Of a stretch of 64,000 bases of DNA, positions 18,467 to 26,910 are shown in pieces. Source of the DNA: Oxynema aestuarii AP17 (GTDB lineage: Bacteria; Cyanobacteriota; Cyanobacteriia; Cyanobacteriales; Laspinemataceae). The notes under the pieces were generated by a model. The model worked only from the letters and a program-made list of their open reading frames with translations, was not told where the DNA came from and did no database searches. Position 1 is the first letter of the stretch. Each line of letters starts with the position of its first letter. Where the stretch lies: NCBI RefSeq assembly GCF_012295525.1, contig NZ_CP051167.1, positions 4,137,501 through 4,201,500 of the forward strand, in the 5' to 3' direction. The position numbers were made by a program, and so were the translations under genes.

Positions 18467-19846
18467 TCAAGAGAGCGCCGTAGAACCGAGCGAACCGCCG
18501 AGAGTCAATTCAGATTTAAGAAAATCGATAAAATGGCGAGCCGTGCGACCCGATCGCCCATTGCGACGAGTCGCCCACTGGAGAGCTTGAAAGACCAGGG
18601 CTTCATCATCGATCGCGAGTTGTTCGCGAGCGGCCAAATGGCGAACGATCTCCAGATACGCTTGCTGGTCCGCAGGCTCGAAAGTCAGGGTCAAGCCGAA
18701 GCGATCGCTAAACGAAAGCTTTTCCTGAACCGTATCCCAGGCGTGAACTTCATCCGCCGCACTGGGTCGCGGGCGTTCCTCGAACAACTCGCGCACGAGA
18801 TGACGGCGGTTGGAAGTCGCGTAGACCACCACATTCGGGGGACGGGCGGTAATTGTGCCTTCGAGAACGACCTTAAGCGCCTTAAAAGCATCGTCATCCT
18901 CTTCAAACGAGAGGTCGTCCACGAAAATGACAAACTTTTGGGGAAGATCGCGCAACTGTTCCACGATCGCGGGTAAATCCGTCAACTCCGACTTAGCCAC
19001 TTGAATCAAGCGCAAGCCGCGATCGGCGTATGCATTCGCCAACGCCTTGACCAGAGAAGATTTCCCCGTCCCGCGACTGCCGTAGAGTAACACATTTAAC
19101 GCGGGCAATCCGGCGAGCAGAAACTCGGTATTCTTGAGTAACAATTCCCGAGGACGTTCGTAACCGACCAATTCCGAGAGAGTGACCGGATCCGGGTGGG
19201 AGATGCCCGCCAAAGCGCCTGCGTGCCAAGTGAAGGCGCGATATCGACCAAATAGACCCGTTCCCGAGTGACGGTAAAAAGCGGCAAGCTCGGGCAGCAG
19301 TTGACGCCACGAAGGCGCCTGTTGAAATTGGCGGATCGGGGAGGGCGCGATCGCCGGATCCGGAGCATCCGCATCGGAGATCTCGGAAAAAGCGGGAAGG
19401 GTAGAGAGTCCGGAAATTTCGCGAACCCAGTGACTGAGACGATCGCCCGTACAGGAAGCCAAGTGCTGCAAAACATCCAAATCGTATTTCACCGCCTCCA
19501 CTAACGACGGCGAGAGGCGATCGAGATCCACCTGTTGCACCTGACGGCTGAAGGGGTTGTCATCGGCCAAAATTTGGGCGATTAAAAAATCCGACCAACT
19601 CTGACGGCGATCGGCCAACAGCTCGAACCATTGACCGTAGGCGTGCAGACAAGAAATCGCCGACCGATTGCCCGTTCCTTCCCCCGAATGGCGGGTATTC
19701 GCGAAGCGACTCCAAAGGAGGAGTGCCTCGAGCAACTCGACAAAGGCGCGACCTTCTTTCCCGGCGAGTACCGAACGGTAAACCAACAAAGAAGCCGCTT
19801 CGACGGCGAGCGATTGAATAGTAGCGCTTGTGGGAGAATCCATCAT
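18467..19846 (-). CDS. DUF815-family AAA ATPase
   Basis: A 459-aa protein with Walker A YGSRGTGKSS and Walker B FVIFVDDLSFE, followed by a region TSNRRHLVRE typical of the DUF815 ATP-binding family. The N-terminal 200 residues are helical and family specific. Function is not established to my knowledge. Residues about 42-51 (RFANTRHS) are encoded by a copy of the dispersed repeat at 19697-19723, which indicates an in-frame insertion or a loop tolerant to it. Starts at 19846 or the next Met. Confidence 0.82.
   Translation of the reverse strand: MMDSPTSATIQSLAVEAASLLVYRSVLAGKEGRAFVELLEALLLWSRFANTRHSGEGTGNRSAISCLHAYGQWFELLADRRQSWSDFLIAQILADDNPFSRQVQQVDLDRLSPSLVEAVKYDLDVLQHLASCTGDRLSHWVREISGLSTLPAFSEISDADAPDPAIAPSPIRQFQQAPSWRQLLPELAAFYRHSGTGLFGRYRAFTWHAGALAGISHPDPVTLSELVGYERPRELLLKNTEFLLAGLPALNVLLYGSRGTGKSSLVKALANAYADRGLRLIQVAKSELTDLPAIVEQLRDLPQKFVIFVDDLSFEEDDDAFKALKVVLEGTITARPPNVVVYATSNRRHLVRELFEERPRPSAADEVHAWDTVQEKLSFSDRFGLTLTFEPADQQAYLEIVRHLAAREQLAIDDEALVFQALQWATRRNGRSGRTARHFIDFLKSELTLGGSLGSTALS
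19697..19723. repeat. Dispersed repeat copy inside the DUF815 gene
   Basis: ATTCGCGAAGCGACTCCAAA and following GGAGGAG is the reverse complement of the repeat at 11177 and 21381. It is read through in frame by the DUF815 gene near its N-terminus. Confidence 0.7.
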
Positions 19847-19904
19847 CCGACCTCATCTCGGCGGGGCGATCGCCGGGTCACTCCAAAAGAAGATCGCCCC
19901 CCGG

Positions 19905-20834
19905 TTACTTTTTCTTACGACTGGGTTTGAGAGCCTTTTTGACCAAATCCGGAATTTCCGAGGGACTCTGAGCCACGGGGATATTCGCCGCCTTAAACGC
20001 CGCAATTTTACTTTGAGCCGTATCCGGATCGGCGCCGACGGGGCTGACCTGGTGAGTGCGACCGACACTGAGTTGAGCCGCCATAATATCCCCCGCGTGA
20101 CCGAGTCGTTTACCTTTGGGCGCGTGACGACCTGCCACGTAGGCGATCGTCGGTTTGTCGATCGCCTCGGCAATATAGTGCGCCGCCGTTTCTTCGCTGC
20201 TGCCGCCAATTTCGCCGACCAGGACGATCGCCTCCGTCGCCTCATCCTCGTCTAAAATTTGCAACCACTGGGCGAACGACGAACCGACAATCGCGTCGCT
20301 GCCGATCCCGATGGCGATCGACTGGCCTAACTTCGCCTGGGTCAACTGCCAAGCGATTTCGTAAGTCAGCGTCCCACTGCGACTGAGCAATCCCACCGAA
20401 CCGGGGGTGTAAAAATCACTTTTGTGGGTTCCGAGTAAGATTTTCCCGGGGACGATAATCCCGGGAGTATTCGGACCGACGATTAAGGTTTCCGTCGCTT
20501 CCGCTTGGCGGACCAAGTGAACCATATCCAGGGGGGGCATTCCCTCGGTGACGATAATAATTTGGCGAATGCCCGCCGCCATCGCTTCCAGGGCCGCATC
20601 GAGTACGTCGTAAGGCGGTACGAAAATCACACTCGTATCGATCGCGCCGAGGTGGCCAACCGCTTGCTCTACCATGTCGAAGATCTCGATTTCTTCGACC
20701 TGTTCGCCGCCGCGACCGGGACTGATTCCGGCAATGACATTGGTGCCGTAGTTTTTCATCAAAGCCGCGTAAGTGGCGCCAATCGGTTCGGTAATTCCTT
20801 GAATGAGAACTTTGCTTTCCGGTGTAAAATTCAT
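19905..20834 (-). CDS. sucD: Succinate-CoA ligase alpha subunit
   Basis: Binds CoA and carries the phosphorylated active-site His. The 309-aa sequence shows the family CoA-binding region, NTPGIIVPG, the segment EIGGSSEE and LGHAGDI containing the active His. It follows sucC by 54 bp on the same strand, so both subunits are probably co-expressed for the TCA-cycle step between succinyl-CoA and succinate. The C-terminal ends in a basic KPSRKKK. Confidence 0.93.
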   Translation of the reverse strand: MNFTPESKVLIQGITEPIGATYAALMKNYGTNVIAGISPGRGGEQVEEIEIFDMVEQAVGHLGAIDTSVIFVPPYDVLDAALEAMAAGIRQIIIVTEGMPPLDMVHLVRQAEATETLIVGPNTPGIIVPGKILLGTHKSDFYTPGSVGLLSRSGTLTYEIAWQLTQAKLGQSIAIGIGSDAIVGSSFAQWLQILDEDEATEAIVLVGEIGGSSEETAAHYIAEAIDKPTIAYVAGRHAPKGKRLGHAGDIMAAQLSVGRTHQVSPVGADPDTAQSKIAAFKAANIPVAQSPSEIPDLVKKALKPSRKKK

Positions 20835-20888
20835 GGCCGCTCCTAATAGTGGCGATTATTGACGCTATCGGGGTTGTCGCGATCGGGT

Positions 20889-22127
20889 TTAACCTTTGCG
20901 AGCTGCCGAGACCACCTGTTCCACGGCCCGGTCTAAGTTTTCGACGAGGGAAACCTCGACTTCATCTAAAATTTGCTTGGCGCGATCGAACTGCGTCCCC
21001 ATGAGGCGGACGGTTAATTTAGGTAGGCGAATCGTACTCGTCGCCGTGGTATTTTGGCGAGAAATGCGTTTGAGGTAATTGGCGATCGCCTCGGCCACGA
21101 GATCGCAGGTGCCAATCCCCCCGAGTAAGTTAACTAAAACCGCTTTGACTGTTTTATCTTGACAGACTAACGCCAAGCCTTTTTCGACGCGAGCGGCAAT
21201 TTGTTCGGGAGTCGCTTCCGAACGGGACTCGCCTCCTAAATTCAAGAAATTGGCAGGTTTGCCCCCGGCTTCGCAAACTAAATCGAGGGTCGCCATCGTC
21301 AACCCGGCTCCATTACACAAAATGCCGATGTTACCGTCGAGGGGAATTAAATTTAAATCTTCCCAAGGCGGGGAAGTGTCGCGATCCTCCTTTGGAGTCG
21401 CTTCGCGAACGCTGGCTCCCCCGGTGGGTAAGCTTCTCGAAGAGGTGCCATTTTCCGGCGTCCGACAGGAACTGTAAATCAAGCGAGCCAGATCGCGATG
21501 GCGACTCAAGGCGCGATCGTTGGCGGTTACTTTGCCGTCGAGGGCCATCACCTCCCCGGTGGGACTGATTCCGAGGGGGTTGATTTCGACTAAATCCAAA
21601 TCTTTCTCGACAAAGAGATAGTACATTTTCTCGACGATCTCGCTGACGGACTGAATGAGCGGTCCGGAACAACCCATTTTGAGGGTGAGGCGGCGGGCGT
21701 AAAAGGGCGAGAATTCGCGATCGACCACGACTTGCTGCATGTCTTCCATCGCCGATTCCGTACTCGTCCCACCTTGACGGGAACCTAAGAGGACGGGACG
21801 GCGCGCCTCGCGGTCTAAAACTACGGCGAGATAAAGTTCGCGGTCGGTGTTGTATTTGGCTTCAGCGAGCAAGACTTCCGGGTATTCGCCTGTAATTGGC
21901 AGGTGAAAGATACTGTGAGCGGCGGCGACGGCGTCGATGGTGTTGGCGACGAACTTGATCCCGCCTACTCTACCGCGTCCCCCGGCACGGACTTGGGACT
22001 TGAGTACGACCGGATAGGGAATTTTTAAACCTTTGAGGTCTTGGGGGCGATCGATTCTCTGTCCGGGCAATACGGGAATGCCGATTTCACGAAATAATTC
22101 CTTAGCTTGGTACTCCAGTAAGTCCAT
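20889..22127 (-). CDS. sucC: Succinate-CoA ligase beta subunit with repeat-encoded insert
   Basis: ATP-grasp subunit of succinyl-CoA synthetase, 412 aa. Begins MDLLEYQAKELF, with KSQVRAGGRG, DLVEINPL and the C-terminal LDGNIGILCNGAGLTMATLD and GGIGTCDLVAEA typical of SucC. Between LARLIYSS and WEDLNLIPLDG there is an extra Ser/Thr/Gly-rich stretch of roughly 30 residues. Its core ASVREATPKEDR (about residues 238-249) is encoded by a dispersed repeat at 21381-21412. The frame stays open, so the enzyme may tolerate a surface insert at the linker between ATP-grasp and CoA-ligase domains. Confidence 0.92.
   Translation of the reverse strand: MDLLEYQAKELFREIGIPVLPGQRIDRPQDLKGLKIPYPVVLKSQVRAGGRGRVGGIKFVANTIDAVAAAHSIFHLPITGEYPEVLLAEAKYNTDRELYLAVVLDREARRPVLLGSRQGGTSTESAMEDMQQVVVDREFSPFYARRLTLKMGCSGPLIQSVSEIVEKMYYLFVEKDLDLVEINPLGISPTGEVMALDGKVTANDRALSRHRDLARLIYSSCRTPENGTSSRSLPTGGASVREATPKEDRDTSPPWEDLNLIPLDGNIGILCNGAGLTMATLDLVCEAGGKPANFLNLGGESRSEATPEQIAARVEKGLALVCQDKTVKAVLVNLLGGIGTCDLVAEAIANYLKRISRQNTTATSTIRLPKLTVRLMGTQFDRAKQILDEVEVSLVENLDRAVEQVVSAARKG
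21381..21412. repeat. Dispersed repeat copy inside sucC
   Basis: GCGATCCTCCTTTGGAGTCG and following CTTCGCGAACGC match the copies at 11177 and, inverted, 19697 and 4282. It is in frame within sucC and lies where related SucC proteins have a short linker. Confidence 0.75.
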
Positions 22128-22718
22128 AGGTGTGGGGAACGTTGAGTTTGACTAATCAGTTGAGGACGACGGCGAGCTCGAAGACTCCGAGGGAGTGGCT
22201 GGGGGAGCTGCCGGGCGATCGCCTCTGACGGTTGAGTTCCCGTCTGCGATCGCCCGCTCGAATCGAGAGGCCATCCCAGGGGGAAACAGCCTAAGTTTAA
22301 TCATCTTAACTTTTTGAGGGGTTTGGGGAAAAATAAGTCCCCCTCAACAATTTTCAATTGAGCGTTGGGATAGATCGACTCCTCAAACCTGGTAAAATCC
22401 TACTACCTGAGCGGGTTCAAAAGAGCGAAAACCAAGCTAGCTCCATACAAGTTTTTTGTACAACCTGTGCTTTTTATAAATCTTAGGAACGAGGATAGCG
22501 CCGACCCCCGAGCTGTGAAAACCCGTAAGTTCCCGTAGCGGCGATCTATTGGGTTGTTGCCCGAGCTGCATTCTTTGAATCAGGCTGGGTCGTTCACTAT
22601 AGTACGAGATTGCGCAGCAATTCTCAATTTGGCGGAAAGGGAGTGCAACACTTAATCTACTCAAAGCTATGCACCTTGAATCTGTATAGCATCACCAACA
22701 ATGGTGAAGGCAGATGAG
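22128..22718. other. Intergenic stretch upstream of sucC
   Basis: About 590 bp with no recognisable intact gene. It probably contains the sucC promoter close to 22128. The part from about 22430 leads into degenerate IS200/IS605 sequence, but I cannot assign coding identity to it. Confidence 0.5.
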
Positions 22719-22870
22719 CTACAAAGCTCGTAGCATAATGTTACGAGCGCCGTTCCAATCTCGACGAGCAGAGTATCCGTAATTCTGGCATTGGAACTTT
22801 TTATTACCACCTAATTTTTCGTGAAGGTGACCGCATTCCGGGCAAGTCTTGGCACTATACAGCAGTTTTC
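22719..22870 (-). pseudogene. Decayed tnpB 3' end (IS200/IS605 family)
   Basis: On the minus strand about 50 codons read KLLYSAKTCPECGH, then KFQCQNYGYSARRDWNGARN and a stop at 22719. This is the zinc-ribbon and last RuvC motif of TnpB. The fourth zinc Cys is replaced by Tyr (CQNYGY), and an in-frame stop lies just upstream, so only a C-terminal relic remains. The downstream flank at 23068-23097 carries a CCCCCACC/GGTGGGGG hairpin of the type often found at the ends of such elements. Confidence 0.75.
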
Positions 22871-22934
22871 GCGGTTATGGGGTACATTTGAATCGCCCTC
22901 AATTCGCCCTTAGACAACGCTCAGAGGGACTTCT

Positions 22935-22958
22935 TACTCATTACTCATTACTCATTAC
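22935..22958. repeat. Short tandem repeat
   Basis: The heptamer TTACTCA is repeated about three times in tandem in the spacer after the tnpB relic. Confidence 0.7.
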
Positions 22959-23311
22959 TTAACAGCGCAAAGCGCTGTATCCTCAGCGTAAGCACTTCGT
23001 TATTTTTCCCTGGGGGAACTTCAGCCGTTAGAATCATGGAGAAAGAAAATATAACAAAAATAGCGACGCATATCCCCCACCTCGGAACAGGTGGGGGTTA
23101 AGGAGCGGCGGGGTGTCAATCGTCATAGCCCTGATTCTCAATGTACCGTTTCAGTGCGATCGCCGATCTTGTAGGGTGCGTTCCCCACCTCAGCTCCTAT
23201 TATCCCACCGATAAATTTTGGAAACGCACCATTCTTAATAAATTCTTGAAACGGGCGATCGCAGTCTAACGCCCATGCACACCGACCGACGAAAGTGGCT
23301 CGGTATCGATC

Positions 23312-23493
23312 CTCCCCAAGCCAGAAGTGAGGCAAACCCGATCGCCGCGATCGTCTGCCTCCCCATCAACCCCAGAGCCAACTTGAAGGACTGTTCGCGG
23401 GAACGTCAGGGCTGTCACCAAACAGGGGAACAGTACCCCAGCTAGATAAACCCCCGTGAGAATTTGCACCGGAACAGGCTGACTGTATTGGGT
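23312..23493. repeat. Direct repeat upstream of the mazEF pair (copy 1)
   Basis: About 182 bp that is nearly identical to 24410-24590. On the minus strand both copies encode TQYSQPVPVQILTGVYLAGV and a following hydrophobic stretch. This looks like part of a membrane-protein gene, but no complete gene is present. The two copies lie in the same orientation on either side of the toxin-antitoxin pair. Confidence 0.8.
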
Positions 23494-23580
23494 TGCTGCA
23501 AATAGCAGTAGCCCGTCTTTGCGTACTGATGCCAAATGACAGGTGATGGGGCTTCAGGTGGTACGCGAAATAGTCCCATA

Positions 23581-23609
23581 TTGACAATTAGCCTAGGATT
23601 ATTTAGTAT
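23581..23609 (+). promoter_or_regulatory. Sigma70-type promoter for the mazEF-like pair
   Basis: TTGACA at 23581-23586 and TAGTAT at 23604-23609 are separated by exactly 17 bp, about 43 bp ahead of the antitoxin ATG. This is the best promoter match seen in the window. Confidence 0.65.
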
Positions 23610-23651
23610 GATGATTGAGTCATACCAATTTGTAGCAGAAAATTTGCAACC

Positions 23652-23876
23652 ATGAGTAAGAAAGTCAGCATAACCTTGGATGACGAAATACTAGAGTTTG
23701 TAGATCGGTTAGCAAGCAATCGTAGCAGCTTTATAAATAATATTCTCTGGCAAGAAAAGAGGAGAATTTTCATGAAGGAGCTAGAAGATGCTTACAAAGA
23801 TCAGGCTAATGACCCAGAGTTGCAACAAGAAATTTCTGCATGGGACGTTACAGTGGGCGATGGTTTAAATGCCTAA
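23652..23876 (+). CDS. MazE-like ribbon-helix-helix antitoxin
   Basis: A 74-aa protein beginning MSKKVSITLDDEILEFVDRL, a typical ribbon-helix-helix DNA-binding start. The acidic C-terminal half (EDAYKDQANDPELQQEI) would wrap the toxin. Its stop lies inside the toxin start (8-bp overlap). As with other type II modules it probably represses its own promoter at 23581-23609. The named family is inferred from the partner. Confidence 0.82.
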   Translation: MSKKVSITLDDEILEFVDRLASNRSSFINNILWQEKRRIFMKELEDAYKDQANDPELQQEISAWDVTVGDGLNA

Positions 23877-24243
23877 CGGACACTTAACCTACAAGCGAGG
23901 GGAGATATGGTGGGTCGATCTACACCCTGTTCTTGGCCATGAGACTGATAAAAAGCGACCTTGTCTGATTTTGCAAAATGATATTGGCAACCAAAATGGG
24001 GCAACGACAATAGTTGCTCCATTGTTGCCTGGAGCAAGGACTTATCCGTTTGTTGTGAATGTTACACCGACTGCTAAGAATGGATTAGATAAAGATCGAC
24101 ACATCAACTTAAGTCAAATGAGAGCTGTGGATGCCCAGAGAATTAAAAATAAACAGGGTGATTTAGAGGAGAGTTACTGGGAAAAAATTGAGGAAGCGGT
24201 ATGTATTGAGCTTGGTTTTAGTTTAGCATTTAGGTCTTTGTAG
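23869..24243 (+). CDS. MazF/PemK-type mRNA interferase toxin
   Basis: A 124-aa protein with YKRGEIWWVDLHPVLGHETD, KKRPCLILQND, TTIVAPLLPG and INLSQMRAVD, the conserved beta-barrel motifs of MazF/PemK endoribonucleases. The Arg of KKRPCLI and the Ser/Thr after it are likely active-site residues. It overlaps the antitoxin gene. The base composition is lower in GC than the flanking core genes, consistent with transfer. Confidence 0.9.
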   Translation: MPNGHLTYKRGEIWWVDLHPVLGHETDKKRPCLILQNDIGNQNGATTIVAPLLPGARTYPFVVNVTPTAKNGLDKDRHINLSQMRAVDAQRIKNKQGDLEESYWEKIEEAVCIELGFSLAFRSL

Positions 24244-24338
24244 CTTGCCTAACAAGCGGCTGCACGCGGAACGGGTTGTTAAACTATCGTTTTTAAAACT
24301 GAGTGCCGTCCTGAGAACCACAAGTCTGTTGAAAGGTC

Positions 24339-24698
24339 TCAAAGTCGATAGGGGCGATAGATGAAATCCATCGCCCAGTTCACACACGAAACTATCACCA
24401 AAACCACCCTCCTCAAGCCAGAAGTGAGGCGAACCCGATCGCCGCGATCTCCTGCCGCACCATCAACCCCAGAGCCAACTTGAACAACTGTTCGCGGGAT
24501 CGTCAGGGCTGTCACCAGACAGGGGAGCAGTACCCCAGCTAAATAAACCCCCGTGAGAATTTGCACCGGAACAGGCTGACTGTATTGGGTAACATCCTGT
24601 CGTTGCTGTTCCACAACCTCCTCGACTTGCGCGACCATCTCCCGACTCGTCAGACTTTTTTCGATGACTTGCGGGCTTTGAGCAAAACCGCCGCGCAT
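24339..24698 (-). CDS. Hypothetical fragment with one membrane segment (copy 2 of the duplication)
   Basis: A 119-codon frame containing the duplicated segment 24410-24590. A charged N-terminal stretch (EMVAQVEEVVEQQRQDVTQY) precedes a probable transmembrane helix (ILTGVYLAGVLLPCLVTALT). No family recognised. The related frame at 23266-23535 shares only the central part, so one or both may be truncated remnants of a larger gene. Confidence 0.3.
   Translation of the reverse strand: MRGGFAQSPQVIEKSLTSREMVAQVEEVVEQQRQDVTQYSQPVPVQILTGVYLAGVLLPCLVTALTIPRTVVQVGSGVDGAAGDRGDRVRLTSGLRRVVLVIVSCVNWAMDFIYRPYRL
24410..24590. repeat. Direct repeat downstream of the mazEF pair (copy 2)
   Basis: Near-identical to 23312-23493, same orientation, about 1.1 kb apart. 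Mismatches are scattered, so the duplication is not brand new. Confidence 0.8.
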
Positions 24699-24699
24699 C

Positions 24700-24927
24700 C
24701 TACGAATGAACGCGAAGCGTCATTCGCGCTTTTAGCGGCGGACCGAGTTGGCGCGGGTCATCCTGATTCTCGATGTACTTCAGGAGAGTTTCGATATTGG
24801 CCCGTCCGACCGTCGTCATCAGTCCGTAGGCCCGGTTCCAGAAATAAGGCTTCCAGTAGAAGGGGCGTAGCTGCTGCGCAAACTCCTGGCGCATTTTTCG
24901 GGCTGATACCGACTTCAATTTTTTCAC
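24700..24927 (-). pseudogene. Truncated tnpA (IS200/IS605 Y1 transposase)
   Basis: Encodes KLKSVSARKMRQEFAQQLRP, then FYWKPYFWNRAYGLMTT and ETLLKYIENQDDP, the C-terminal half of an IS200-type TnpA including the helix that carries the nucleophilic Tyr (KYIENQ). The N-terminal half with the HUH motif is missing. It is divergent from a tnpB fragment starting at 24937, as in IS605-type elements. Confidence 0.75.
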
Positions 24928-24936
24928 TCGCCAGAA

Positions 24937-25431
24937 GTGAGACTTTACCTGGCGGCAACGGTGGATGAGTACCGGGCTTACTGCAAAGCTCTAAGCTATG
25001 TGGTCATTGGACACTGGCCGGAACTGGTTGCAGCAAAAAGCTTCTGTGCGGCAGTAGAAAAGCTCATTCATCGCACCAGCAAGAATCGAGATCCGAAGTA
25101 TCTCTATTTTGGCAAGCGGTTCTACAAATTCCGATCCTACCTACGTCGTGCTGCTATCAAGTTTGTAGAAGGACAGGTCTCTTCCTATCTGACTCGATAC
25201 CGAGAATGGCAGTCAGGAGTTCGGAAGCGTCGGGATGCTAAGCCACCTGTCTTTAACGTAGATGCTGAATGCTATCGGGCCCTCTACAAAGGACAGTTGG
25301 TGAAGTTCGATGCTCACCTGCTGGTGGCCTGGATTAAGGTTTGGAATGGCTCTGATTGGGTCTGGGCAGAAGTCCCGATTGTCAGCAAACGGCATCGGCA
25401 TCTAATCGGCTCAATCAAGTCTCCCTACCTA
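24937..25431 (+). pseudogene. tnpB-related fragment interrupted by an IS630 copy
   Basis: Encodes YCKALSYVVIGHWPELV, GKRFYKFRSYLRRAAIK and LYKGQLVKFDAHLL, resembling the N-terminal half of cyanobacterial TnpB-type proteins. It has no good start and is cut by the IS630 insertion at about 25431. Joining across the element at the TA target gives a short in-frame tail and a stop near 26761, so most of the RuvC half is absent. Confidence 0.65.
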
Positions 25432-25460
25432 GTACAGCCTGGCAGAAATCAACCAAGTAT

Positions 25461-26156
25461 TCAGGAGATCAAAGGCTTACCAGTATAGTTCCACTTGAAC
25501 GGCTTAGCCATAGTGCGATTGAAGTAGTAGATCAACTCGATAATTTTCTGCTTGAGATGGGCGGGACTGGTAAAGCTAGAGCGTCGGAGTAGCTTACGAA
25601 CCAAGATGCTGAACCAAAGCTCAATTTGATTGAGCCACGAGCAATGCTTAGGCGTGAAGTGGACGACCAGTCGATGATTGGGTACGCTCAAAAAAGCCGC
25701 GCGAGTGGCCATTGAGCGCAAAATGCCCGAGCGCCCTTTTACACCTAAGTCAATGGCTTGAGATTCGAGTTGGGCGGCGAGCCGAACCAGGGAGGCGGAC
25801 TGATGGGTGTTGAGACAGTCCATCACCAGATGAACTTTAGGAGCCTGGGGGCATTGAGCCAATAATTGTCGGATATGGGCTTCAAAATCGGCCTCGGTGC
25901 GGGTGGGGCCGACCGTAGCCAGGTCAACTTCTCCCGTAGCCACATTGAAGGAGGCAATGAGAGTTTGGGTGCCATGGCGGATATATTCAAACTCGACTTG
26001 GGTACAGCGCCCCGGTTTCATGGGGATGTCGGGCATCCTCCTTTCGAGTGCTTGAATTCCCGTCATTTCATCCACGCTAAAGGTTAACTCCCCTTGTTCG
26101 GCTCGAGCTATGGCTTGTTTGTAGAGCTGGCAAATCTCTTGGATTTTCTCGGGCAA
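25461..26156 (-). CDS. IS630 transposase, C-terminal DDE frame
   Basis: The DDE catalytic half: SVDEMTGIQALERR (first Asp), HLVMDCLNTHQSASL (second Asp) and CSWLNQIELWFSILVRKLLR (Glu). It is joined to the N-terminal frame by a +1 shift (or loss of one base) at the C8 run. Either transcriptional/ribosomal slippage makes the full protein, or the copy is inactivated by a homopolymer expansion. Confidence 0.8.
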   Translation of the reverse strand: MPEKIQEICQLYKQAIARAEQGELTFSVDEMTGIQALERRMPDIPMKPGRCTQVEFEYIRHGTQTLIASFNVATGEVDLATVGPTRTEADFEAHIRQLLAQCPQAPKVHLVMDCLNTHQSASLVRLAAQLESQAIDLGVKGRSGILRSMATRAAFLSVPNHRLVVHFTPKHCSWLNQIELWFSILVRKLLRRSSFTSPAHLKQKIIELIYYFNRTMAKPFKWNYTGKPLIS

Positions 26157-26706
26157 GTCTGGGTCGGGGGGGGTGGAGCCAATAGTGGCTCTGGTGGGGT
26201 TTGAGTTCGGCTTCCTCTAGCAGTCGTCCCACATGACGCGGACTGATGCTCTCGACAATTCCTTGCTTGACCAACTCGTCGGCGAGTTCTGGAGCTGTCC
26301 AATGGCTAATCGGTCGCCCGTACTGTTCGGGGGGCGCACAAGCCAGTGCATAGAGTTGAGTGATTTGTTCGAGGGTAAACGTCGGCGGCGTCCCCGGACG
26401 CGGGGCATCCTGTAGTCGCTCTTCAACGCAGCTTTCCCCTTGACTCATTTCCAGCCAACGGAAGCGAGCGCGCCGACTCATCTCTTTGCTAATCCCTAGC
26501 TCTCGCGCAATTTCCCCATGTCCTTTGCCTTGGTCAGCTTGCAAAATGATCTTCCCCCGTAAAGCCATCTGCTGTGAACTCTTCCGACGCCTAAGCAATT
26601 TTTCTAATTCACTGCGCTCGGCTTCGCTCAAGCTAATGGGGGAGGCAGCTAGTCTAGGCATTGCAGAGAAATCCTTTTCGCGCTCTCTTTTACATAGTAA
26701 GCTCAT
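26077..26706 (-). CDS. IS630 transposase, N-terminal frame
   Basis: A 209-aa frame with a helix-turn-helix region (GEIARELGISKEMSRRARFR) and a second winged-helix region (PISHWTAPELADELVKQG), the DNA-binding half of IS630 transposases. A probable start at MPRLAASPISL lies 15 codons in. It passes through a run of eight C (minus strand; 26166-26173), after which the family reading frame continues in another phase. Confidence 0.8.
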   Translation of the reverse strand: MSLLCKREREKDFSAMPRLAASPISLSEAERSELEKLLRRRKSSQQMALRGKIILQADQGKGHGEIARELGISKEMSRRARFRWLEMSQGESCVEERLQDAPRPGTPPTFTLEQITQLYALACAPPEQYGRPISHWTAPELADELVKQGIVESISPRHVGRLLEEAELKPHQSHYWLHPPRPRLARENPRDLPALQTSHSSSRTRGVNL

Positions 26707-26910
26707 TTCTGCCAGGCTGTACTAGAGCCCTTCGATGACACCAACTCATTTATCAAATAGAGAATTGCTGGAGATTGCGGGGGAATCACGCGGCGATCGA
26801 GGATTCTTGCGGACTTTGCTAAACTAATCGGATTGCCGGGTTCTCGCACGCACCGCGTCCGCCAGAGGATCCGGATCGAGCGTTCAACCGATCGATGGGG
26901 AAATGGGCCA

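Larger units (their letters stand above)
25429..26725 (-). mobile_element. IS630-family insertion sequence
   Basis: Perfect 21-bp terminal inverted repeats (CTAGTACAGCCTGGCAGAAAT at 25429-25449 and its complement at 26705-26725), each with TA near the outer end, as expected for IS630/Tc1 insertion at TA. The roughly 1.29-kb element carries one transposase split into two frames. Perfect ends indicate a recent insertion. Confidence 0.9.

Noticed and set aside
22437-22664. 75-codon minus-strand frame near the tnpB relic
   Set aside because: No motif fits TnpB or another transposase, and it may only be flank sequence of a decayed element.
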